This document shows positions 1 through 5,074 of a DNA stretch of 5,074 nt, piece by piece. This DNA is from Bacteroidales bacterium (GTDB lineage: Bacteria > Bacteroidota > Bacteroidia > Bacteroidales > NBLH01): contig JALWNR010000262.1 of assembly GCA_027083715.1 (NCBI GenBank), positions 1 to 5,074 on the forward strand. Direction: 5' to 3'. The notes under the pieces were generated by a model that worked only from the letters and a program-made list of their open reading frames with translations, ran no database searches and was not told the DNA's origin. Position numbers and translations under genes: made by a program. The stretch's first letter is position 1, and every line of letters begins with the position of its first letter.

Positions 1-222
1 TTACATGAACAAACTGATGATGAAAAACTAATCCAAAAATATTCAGCCCAATTGCTTACCAACCGGAATAAATATTGGGTATCTGTTTTGGAACAAAAAA
101 TGAAAGAACATTCATGTTTTATTGCAGTAGGAGCGGGTCATTTAAGCGGAAATACCGGTTTAATAGCACTTTTACGAAATATGGGTTATCAGGTTGAAGC
201 AGTAGATGTGTTTGGGAAGTAA
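1..222 (+). CDS. TraB/GumN family protein, C-terminal fragment (5' end outside window)
   Basis: Frame 1 is open from the first base and ends at TAA 220-222, giving 73 residues. They match the C-terminal part of the TraB/GumN (Tiki-like) family: an LLTNRNKYW segment (residues 18-26; the family has a conserved R-N followed by W), then FIAVGAGHLSGNTGL (residues 40-54), the hallmark G-A-G-H-L-x-G motif, then an LLRNMGYQVEAVD ending typical of the family. The family is thought to be metalloprotease-like by analogy with animal Tiki proteins; the His of GAGHL (residue 47) is a likely metal ligand. Bacterial members are usually about 280-300 residues and often exported, but the N-terminus is not visible, so a signal peptide cannot be judged. 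It converges on the AOR gene. The substrate is unknown. Family assignment is confident; function is not. Confidence 0.85.
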   Translation, partial: LHEQTDDEKLIQKYSAQLLTNRNKYWVSVLEQKMKEHSCFIAVGAGHLSGNTGLIALLRNMGYQVEAVDVFGK

Positions 223-250
223 AAAAAACAGGACTTAAGTCCTGCTTTAA
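221..250. terminator. Probable bidirectional rho-independent terminator between convergent genes
   Basis: The 16-bp perfect palindrome CAGGACTTAAGTCCTG lies at 229-244 and can fold as a 6-bp stem with a TTAA loop. On the - strand it is followed directly by eight T (complement of the A-run 221-228), and the stem can lengthen by a G-U and A-U pairs, so it is a strong intrinsic terminator for the AOR transcript ending at 255. On the + strand the following tract (CTTTAATATC) is weaker, so termination of the TraB-type gene is less certain. The location between two converging stop codons supports the call. Confidence 0.8.
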
Positions 251-254
251 TATC

Positions 255-2054
255 TTATACCAAAAAATCCAATTTTAGCTTTTTAAGCGTTTCATCTTTG
301 GGTTTCGATGTTTTTAAATCCCATCCGCGTTCTGTGTAATAATCTTTCATTTTTTGCTCCCACTTTTTTCGAACTAAAACAGATCCTTTTTTTTCTCCAA
401 CAGTCAAAGGTTCTTTAAAGAAACGTTCCGGCAAAACATCATCTTCGGCAGTAAAGCCTTCACGGTAGTTCATCATTTTTTCCAAATTAAAAATACGCTC
501 TCCTGTTTCAAAAAAATCATCTTTTGTCCAGTTAGAACCTGTAATGGCATTTACAAAATCAACTAGTTGTTGTTCGTCATAACCTCCCCAGCCAGTTGCA
601 AAAAAGCATATTGCTAAGGAATCTTTAAGTGCATTGCCATTTTGACCTTCTGCATTCTTTCCGTTTAAATGGCAGGCACCGCGATTTGCAGTTGCGTAAC
701 TTATGCCGGTTCCGGAATTAACATGTACGTTCCATGCAGCCAATTCATGCCCTTTTACATGCATGGCAAAATCTTCAGAGCCTTTACCTATTTTTTCAGA
801 TAATGCTTTAACTCCTTTTGATGCCAAATCACCAATCCCTTCGCGTTTTGCAATTTTCTTAATCATTGCCAAAATACTGTCGATATCGTTCCATTTCAAA
901 TCTATATCATCTAAAAATTCTTTGTTAATAAGTTTTTTTTCATGAGCTTCAATTAAAAAGCCTATAGTATTGCCTAAAGAAATAATATCTAATCCGTAAT
1001 TATCCCCGTCATAAATGGCCTTCATAACATCGTTAATGTTTGTCATCAAAAGGTTAGCACCTAACATAGTTCCTGTTTCATATTCGGGAGAATCATGCAC
1101 AATGGTACCTTTAAAACGCCCTTCACTAACCACACCTGATTTTTTGCATGATAAATGACAGGTATAACAAGCGTAGTTACGTTTCCAAATTTTTTGGCGA
1201 GCAGTTTCTGCATCATAGTTAACTATATCCGGAAAAGTACCTTCTCTATAATTCTTAACTGCCATTGAGCCGGCATCACTTGATGGTTTTAATGCTCCGG
1301 CTGTTCCGTAATCGCGCCACCATTTGGTTTGTGTTCTATCTTTGAAAAATATACGTGCCTCAGTAATTAGTTTTGTAAACTTTTCAGGCTCTGCAACATT
1401 GGGCATTCCTGTTCCGCGTACAGCTATTGCTTTCAGGTTTTTAGCACCCATTACGGCACCTGTTCCTGCTCTGCCTGCGGTTTTTGAAGCTTTGCTAATA
1501 ATGCATGCATATGATACTTTGTTTTCGCCCGCAAGACCAATATAGCATGTTTGAAACTCATGTTTTAACTCTTTGTCAAATTCTTTGTCAAACTGGTCTG
1601 TGGGCATTCCCCAAAATTTTCCTGCATCCACAATTTCCACTTTGTCGTCTTCGATTTTCAGGTAAACAGGAAAAGGTGATTTCCCGGTTACTACAATGCC
1701 TTCATATCCGGCAAATTTAATTTCGGGACCAATAAATCCACCCATATTTGAATAGGAAACAGTTGATGAGTGTTCATATTTTGGTTTTTTGGGAGATGTA
1801 TGTGGCGATTTGGTAACAACACACATCCTTGAAGCAGAGGGTATTGGTAAGCCGGAAAAAGTACCCGGCATAAAAATCAGTGGAGTATCTTCTGCAAAAG
1901 GGTTTTGTCCCTGCTTAATGCGGTCATACAGAATTTTCATTCCTAGACCACGTCCGCCCATAAAATTTTTAATATCATCACCAGATAATTTTAATTTCTC
2001 AATTTTTCTGGTTGTTAAATTTATATCGAGAATTGTTCCGTAATTGTTTTCCAT
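255..2054 (-). CDS. Aldehyde:ferredoxin oxidoreductase (AOR) family tungsto/molybdo-enzyme, catalytic subunit
   Basis: A 599-residue protein, the full usual AOR length (about 600). It should hold a bis-pterin W (or Mo) cofactor and one [4Fe-4S] cluster and interconvert an aldehyde and its acid. The N-terminus (YGTILDINLT, then GGRGLG at 33-38) is the AOR N-domain signature. GRAGTGAVMGAKNLKAI (194-210) is the conserved pterin-domain motif. The cluster ligands are C296, C299 and C303 (C-x2-C-x3-C) plus C483. Of the two pterin-binding D-x-x-G-L-(C/D) motifs, the first is canonical (DNYGLD, 351-356) and the second is altered (DSLAIC, 478-483). PEYET (323-327) supplies the conserved acidic residues. 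The usual DPR tripeptide after the K-G-x-E-L motif is absent (KGHELAAWNVH, 434-444), although YATANRGACH (453-462) is intact, so this is probably a divergent subgroup. There is no signal peptide. The ATG at 2054 begins the family's N-terminus; the upstream sequence is A-rich without a Shine-Dalgarno. It lies 54 bp downstream of the polyferredoxin gene, its likely electron partner. The substrate cannot be inferred; acyl-CoA reductase-type (BamB) and YdhV-type relatives are alternatives. Confidence 0.93.
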   Translation of the reverse strand: MENNYGTILDINLTTRKIEKLKLSGDDIKNFMGGRGLGMKILYDRIKQGQNPFAEDTPLIFMPGTFSGLPIPSASRMCVVTKSPHTSPKKPKYEHSSTVSYSNMGGFIGPEIKFAGYEGIVVTGKSPFPVYLKIEDDKVEIVDAGKFWGMPTDQFDKEFDKELKHEFQTCYIGLAGENKVSYACIISKASKTAGRAGTGAVMGAKNLKAIAVRGTGMPNVAEPEKFTKLITEARIFFKDRTQTKWWRDYGTAGALKPSSDAGSMAVKNYREGTFPDIVNYDAETARQKIWKRNYACYTCHLSCKKSGVVSEGRFKGTIVHDSPEYETGTMLGANLLMTNINDVMKAIYDGDNYGLDIISLGNTIGFLIEAHEKKLINKEFLDDIDLKWNDIDSILAMIKKIAKREGIGDLASKGVKALSEKIGKGSEDFAMHVKGHELAAWNVHVNSGTGISYATANRGACHLNGKNAEGQNGNALKDSLAICFFATGWGGYDEQQLVDFVNAITGSNWTKDDFFETGERIFNLEKMMNYREGFTAEDDVLPERFFKEPLTVGEKKGSVLVRKKWEQKMKDYYTERGWDLKTSKPKDETLKKLKLDFLV

Positions 2055-2108
2055 TTTTTTGCTTTTTGTTTTGTCTTTTTTTTAATAAAAACAGGGAAGT
2101 ATTCTAAA

Positions 2109-2789
2109 TTATACTCCATAAAATCGTTTGCTTAAAATTTCAGCTATTTCTTCCGGAGATTTACCAAAAAATTCATATTCGGTATTAACAGTTATATATG
2201 ACAAAGCACCATAAGGACAATTTTTTACACAGGATGGGTCTCCATCACAATATGTACATAAACCTTCCGGTTTTCCTGTTTTTGAGTTTCTTCTGATTAC
2301 TCCAACGCGTTCGGTTTCACAAGCCTTTGCACATAAACCACAGCCAACACATTTGTCTTCATGCACCGCAATTGCCATAGTTCCTTCTTTAACATAAAGG
2401 GCTTTTTCTCCGGTTTCTGGATTAATGGTAATCGGGCAAGCATTTATACAGGGTGTATCGGGACAACCTGCACAAGTTGCGGGGATATCTAATGCCGGAT
2501 TAAATTGATGAACTTTAATATTGGTGTGTTTCGGATTTACTAAACCGAAGGTTTGTTTCCCGTTTATACTCTTAAAATTATAGGCTGAACATGAAATTTC
2601 ACAGGTTTTGCAACCAGCACAAATACTGTAATTGCAAATAATCACTTTCTTTTCTAATAAAGGATTTTTTTCATCTTCTATAAAAGTAAAACTTAAATTA
2701 CCTAAAGCTATGGTTACCCCTCCACCAATAGCTACTTGTTTCAAAAACTTTCTTCTTGACTGATCGTTCGTATTCTTTAATTCTTCCAT
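2109..2789 (-). CDS. Tat-signal ferredoxin-like electron-transfer subunit with four [4Fe-4S] motifs
   Basis: A 226-residue iron-sulfur protein of the DmsB/HycB/AorA-like type, the probable electron carrier for the adjacent AOR subunit. Residues 11-17 read SRRKFLK, matching the twin-arginine consensus S/T-R-R-x-F-L-K, followed by a hydrophobic stretch (about 19-36). No clear A-x-A cleavage site is seen, so the segment may remain as a membrane anchor. Four clusters of cysteines follow: C57/60/63/67 (x2, x2, x3), C106/109/114/118 (x2, x4, x3), C147/150/153/157 (x2, x2, x3) and C178/181/187/191 (x2, x5, x3); C52 is extra. This pattern suits four [4Fe-4S] clusters forming an electron wire. I chose the ATG at 2787-2789; a longer reading from a TTG at 2811-2813 adds eight residues before the Tat n-region but is less likely. 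No Shine-Dalgarno is present with either start. It is the first gene of the unit, in the same order as aorA-aorB in Aromatoleum-type AORs. E. coli YdhX in the ydhYVWXUT cluster is another Tat-bearing relative associated with an AOR-like protein. Confidence 0.9.
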   Translation of the reverse strand: MEELKNTNDQSRRKFLKQVAIGGGVTIALGNLSFTFIEDEKNPLLEKKVIICNYSICAGCKTCEISCSAYNFKSINGKQTFGLVNPKHTNIKVHQFNPALDIPATCAGCPDTPCINACPITINPETGEKALYVKEGTMAIAVHEDKCVGCGLCAKACETERVGVIRRNSKTGKPEGLCTYCDGDPSCVKNCPYGALSYITVNTEYEFFGKSPEEIAEILSKRFYGV

Positions 2790-2911
2790 AATAATGATGT
2801 TTAATGTTTTCAATATATGAAAAAATCCAATATGCAGGATATGTAAATCTATGCATATCGCAGATATATAACTAGTTAATAGTGGATTAATCTGTTTTTA
2901 AATGTGTTATT

Positions 2912-2930
2912 TATATTTAGTCTAAATATA
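2912..2930. promoter_or_regulatory. Perfect inverted repeat, candidate operator
   Basis: TATATTTAG-T-CTAAATATA: two perfectly matched 9-bp arms around a single central base. It starts about 120 bp upstream of the ferredoxin ATG and is not followed by a T-tract, so it looks more like a binding site for a dimeric regulator than a terminator. Which regulator binds is unknown; the palindrome does not let me name a family. Confidence 0.45.
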
Positions 2931-2938
2931 GCTCGGGT

Positions 2939-2970
2939 AATTGGAAATACAGATAATTGGAATGTCAGAT
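2939..2970. repeat. Tandem 16-bp imperfect direct repeat
   Basis: Two adjacent units, AATTGGAAATACAGAT (2939-2954) and AATTGGAATGTCAGAT (2955-2970), agree at 13 of 16 positions. The three mismatches are consecutive (AT-A versus TG-T at unit positions 9-11). They lie just beyond the palindrome at 2912-2930 as seen from the ferredoxin gene. They could be paired binding sites of an activator, or a chance duplication. Confidence 0.5.
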
Positions 2971-3066
2971 AAATCAGTGGTATCAACTGTTAATCTGTTG
3001 GCATTCTGCAATAGATAAGACAATCTTTAGTCAGTTACTATCCGAATAATGTACAACATTGGTTAC

Positions 3067-4461
3067 TCAATAACCTAATATGTTCATAAAATCATCATGA
3101 GACTGAGCTTCTCTGAAAATTTGAGTTTGCAATGCACCATTTTTGTCTTTATCAATGATAATATGGCGTGGCTGAGGAATAAGGCAGTGTTGCAAACCTC
3201 CATATCCACCGATACTTTCTTGATAAGCACCCGTGTTAAAAAATCCGATATACAGAGCTTTGTCTTTATCGTATTTAGGCAGATAAACACCATCAATATG
3301 GCGCTCCATATTATAATAGTCGTCGCTATCGCAGGTTAAACCACCTAATAGAACTCGTTCGTAAGTTTTATCCCAATGATTAACCGGTAATAAAAGGAAG
3401 CGTTTTTTTATAGCCCATACATCCGGCAAGGTGGTCATGAATGAAGAATCTATCATCAACCATTTTTCACGGTCGTTTTGTTGTTTTTGGTATAGTACTT
3501 TATAAATATTTCCGCCAGCTTCACCTACGGTGAAACTGCCAAACTCGGTAAAGATATCGGGATATTCAACTCCTCCGGCATCACAGGCATTTTTTATTCG
3601 CCTGATAATTTCATCAGTTATATATTGATAATCATACTCGAAAGCCAGTGTATCTTTAATAGGGAAACCACCACCAATATTTAAGCTGTCCAATGCATTG
3701 CAATGTTTTTTCAATTCTACATATACATTCAGGCATTTGTCAAGCTCGTTCCAATAATGTACACTATCTTTAATGCCTGCATTAATAAAAAAATGCAGCA
3801 TTTTTAAACGTACTTGTGAGTTATTTTTTACATTTTGTAGATAAAACGGAACAATATCGCGGTAGCCGATACCCAAACGACTGGTATAAAACTCAAAATT
3901 AGGTTCTTCTTCTGATGCTATCCGAATACCTATTTTAAAATCGGGTTTTATTCCTGATTGTAAAAGTTGCAACTCCTTAAAATTATCGATAACAGGAATA
4001 CAGTTTTTATGTCCTGAATTAATTAATTCTTGGATATTTAAAATGTATTGATTTCGTTTAAACCCATTGCAAATAATATAGGTTTTGTTATCTATTTTTC
4101 CTTCTTTTTTTAGTTTTTGTATAATGTTTATATCAAAAGCCGATGAGGTTTCTATATGAGTGTCATTTTTTAAAACCTCATTTATAATATGTTTAAAATG
4201 AGCACTTTTAGTACAGTAAGCGTAATGGTATTTTGCTTTATATCCGGTTTTTTGCATCGAATTATAAAACCATTGTTTTGCACGTTTTATGTTTTCTGAA
4301 ATGGCAGGTAAATAGGTAAATCGCAAAGGTGTACCGTATTTGCTTATCAACTGCAATAAATCAATGTTGTGAAATATTAATTCATTGTTTTGATTTAAGC
4401 GAAACTCCTTTTGCGGGAAATCATAATTTTTACGAATAAAATCAATATAGTTTAGCTTCAT
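3067..4461 (-). CDS. speA: Short-form fold-III PLP-dependent decarboxylase, probable arginine decarboxylase
   Basis: A 464-residue enzyme of the ornithine/DAP/arginine decarboxylase 2 group (alanine-racemase fold). It closely resembles proteins of about 465 residues annotated as arginine decarboxylase in Flavobacteriia, so the likely reaction is arginine to agmatine plus CO2 in polyamine synthesis. The barrel starts near residue 45. YCTKS (82-86) holds the PLP Schiff-base lysine K85; LHFF (222-225) supplies the conserved His H223; NIGGGFPI (261-268) is the glycine-rich phosphate loop; EFGSF (306-310) replaces the usual E-P-G-R; LTCDSDD (375-381) contains the catalytic Cys C377; and GAYQ (411-414) carries the Tyr that contacts PLP phosphate. 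All key residues are present, so it should be active. It is much shorter than classical SpeA (about 630-660 residues). It begins at ATG 4461, 33 bp after the pseudouridine synthase stop, so the two are probably co-transcribed. No agmatinase or agmatine deiminase is in the window. Substrate specificity (arginine versus another amino acid) is inferred from similarity only. Confidence 0.85.
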   Translation of the reverse strand: MKLNYIDFIRKNYDFPQKEFRLNQNNELIFHNIDLLQLISKYGTPLRFTYLPAISENIKRAKQWFYNSMQKTGYKAKYHYAYCTKSAHFKHIINEVLKNDTHIETSSAFDINIIQKLKKEGKIDNKTYIICNGFKRNQYILNIQELINSGHKNCIPVIDNFKELQLLQSGIKPDFKIGIRIASEEEPNFEFYTSRLGIGYRDIVPFYLQNVKNNSQVRLKMLHFFINAGIKDSVHYWNELDKCLNVYVELKKHCNALDSLNIGGGFPIKDTLAFEYDYQYITDEIIRRIKNACDAGGVEYPDIFTEFGSFTVGEAGGNIYKVLYQKQQNDREKWLMIDSSFMTTLPDVWAIKKRFLLLPVNHWDKTYERVLLGGLTCDSDDYYNMERHIDGVYLPKYDKDKALYIGFFNTGAYQESIGGYGGLQHCLIPQPRHIIIDKDKNGALQTQIFREAQSHDDFMNILGY

Positions 4462-4494
4462 TTTTATGCTTTTTCAAAATCGGGAATTGGAATT

Positions 4495-5074
4495 TTATTC
4501 GTATGCTCCCATTTTAAGCATAGATACTTCCTGCTCACTCAAAAATCGCCATTTTCCACGACTAAGGTTTTTCTTGGTTAGTCCGGCAAAATATACTCTG
4601 TCTAATTTAACTACTTTGTAGTCTAAGTGTTCAAACACTCTTCTGACAATACGATTTTTACCTGAGTGTAATTCAATACCTACTTCTTTTTTCCGATCTT
4701 CAATATAGCTAATGGCATCTGCTTTAATAAAGCCATCTTCAAGTTCAAAGCCGTTGGCTATTTTTTCCATATCCGCTTTGCTTACAGCTTTATTAAGGGT
4801 AACTCGGTAGATTTTCTTTTTATTGGAACTTGGGTGGGTGAGTTTCTTTGTTAAATCTCCGTCATTGGTTAAAAGCAGTACGCCTGTTGTGTTTCTATCA
4901 AGTCGTCCAACCGGATAAACACGTTCTTTCGTAGCATTTTTTATTAAGTCCATAACTGTTTTTTCAGCATGCGGATCATCAACGGTTGAAATATAATCTT
5001 TAGGTTTATTAATTAAAATATAGACTTTTTTTTCAGGGCTAATAAGTTTTCCGTTTACTTCTACTTTATCCGTA
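4495..5074 (-). CDS. rluB: RluB/RsuA-family rRNA pseudouridine synthase (5' end outside window)
   Basis: The - strand frame is open from the window edge (first complete codon at 5073) to TAA at 4495-4497, giving 192 visible residues. The first visible residues (TDKVEVNGKLIS) are the tail of the N-terminal S4 RNA-binding domain. They are followed by a YILINKPKDYISTVDDP segment (about 18-34) and the catalytic motif VGRLDRNTTG (about 55-64), with nucleophile D59. LLLTNDGDLTKKLTHPS and the K-x-Y-R-V strand follow, then LHSGKNRIVRRVFEHLDYKVVKLDRV (about 136-161), all typical of the RsuA/RluB/RluE/RluF branch. The HPS and NGFELEDG stretches favour RluB, which modifies U2605 of 23S rRNA in E. coli; the exact target here is inferred. 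An internal ATG at 4951-4953 is not the start, because family-conserved sequence continues upstream of it without a break. The C-terminus (GKWRFLSEQEVSML) is complete. Confidence 0.92.
   Translation of the reverse strand, partial: TDKVEVNGKLISPEKKVYILINKPKDYISTVDDPHAEKTVMDLIKNATKERVYPVGRLDRNTTGVLLLTNDGDLTKKLTHPSSNKKKIYRVTLNKAVSKADMEKIANGFELEDGFIKADAISYIEDRKKEVGIELHSGKNRIVRRVFEHLDYKVVKLDRVYFAGLTKKNLSRGKWRFLSEQEVSMLKMGAYE

Larger units (their letters stand above)
2790..3066. other. 277-bp non-coding region upstream of the ferredoxin-AOR unit
   Basis: This stretch separates the decarboxylase stop codon from the ferredoxin start, both on the - strand. It should contain the promoter of the ferredoxin-AOR unit and the end of the decarboxylase transcript. 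No convincing match to the Bacteroidota promoter consensus (TTTG, about 20 nt, TAnnTTTG) or to a sigma70 pair was found, and no U-tailed hairpin follows the decarboxylase stop. It is AT-rich and unusually dense in short repeats and palindromes, listed separately. No open frame in it looks coding. Confidence 0.7.

Noticed and set aside
703..2043. Four + strand open frames (703-945, 1324-1545, 1505-1720, 1789-2043) opposite the AOR gene
   Set aside because: They lie wholly inside the well-supported AOR gene on the other strand and their translations resemble no family; they are antisense shadows.
2790..3066. Promoter, riboswitch or small RNA in the non-coding gap
   Set aside because: No TAnnTTTG/TTTG or -35/-10 pair with acceptable spacing, no recognisable riboswitch core, and no hairpin plus T-run was found by eye; a covariance-model search (Rfam) would be needed to exclude them.
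3058..3079. Hairpin GGTTA-CTCAA-TAACC (3061-3075) as terminator of the decarboxylase
   Set aside because: The stem is only 5 bp, it overlaps the stop codon, and on the - strand it is not followed by a T-tract.
3084..3339. Short frames at 3084-3296 (-) and 3097-3339 (+)
   Set aside because: Both overlap the conserved C-terminal half of the decarboxylase, where every catalytic motif is intact in the main frame.
4951..4953. ATG as the start of the pseudouridine synthase
   Set aside because: Forty further in-frame codons up to the window edge encode the end of the S4 domain and the conserved NKPKDY segment, so the gene starts outside the window.
1..5074. CRISPR array, insertion sequence, tRNA/rRNA, prophage or defence genes
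   Set aside because: No regularly spaced repeats, transposase or integrase motifs, or structural RNA signatures were seen; all long frames are metabolic or housekeeping genes.

Overview
This AT-rich window carries bacterial genes with no recognisable Shine-Dalgarno sequences. The arginine-decarboxylase-like protein closely resembles one I know from Flavobacteriia and related Bacteroidota, so a Bacteroidota host is likely. A tungsten/molybdenum aldehyde oxidoreductase with a polyferredoxin partner points to anaerobic or microaerobic metabolism. The species cannot be named from this sequence.

Layout. (1) Positions 1-222, + strand: the C-terminal end of a TraB/GumN-family protein. (2) Positions 223-254: a 32-bp gap between two convergent genes, holding a perfect palindrome with a flanking A/T run that looks like a shared terminator. 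(3) Positions 255-2789, - strand: a two-gene unit. A ferredoxin-like protein with four [4Fe-4S] motifs and a near-perfect twin-arginine (Tat) motif is followed after 54 bp by an aldehyde:ferredoxin oxidoreductase (AOR) family catalytic subunit. (4) Positions 2790-3066: a 277-bp non-coding stretch upstream of that unit, with a perfect 9-bp-arm inverted repeat, a tandem 16-bp imperfect repeat and other small repeats. (5) Positions 3067-5074, - strand: a short-form fold-III PLP decarboxylase (probable arginine decarboxylase) preceded, 33 bp upstream, by an RluB/RsuA-type pseudouridine synthase whose 5' end lies outside the window.

How they fit together. The ferredoxin and AOR genes almost certainly form one enzyme: the AOR subunit would oxidise an aldehyde (or reduce an acid) at a bis-pterin tungsten or molybdenum site and pass electrons along the polyferredoxin. 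The unusual point is the Tat signal on the ferredoxin while the AOR subunit has none. This suggests the complex may be exported or membrane-tethered by hitchhiking, whereas characterised AORs are mostly cytoplasmic. The decarboxylase would feed polyamine synthesis (arginine to agmatine); the pseudouridine synthase is an rRNA-modification housekeeping gene, apparently only co-transcribed with it. No CRISPR, tRNA, rRNA, insertion sequence or integrase was seen. The most interesting part is the Tat-ferredoxin/AOR pair and its upstream region; the rest is ordinary.
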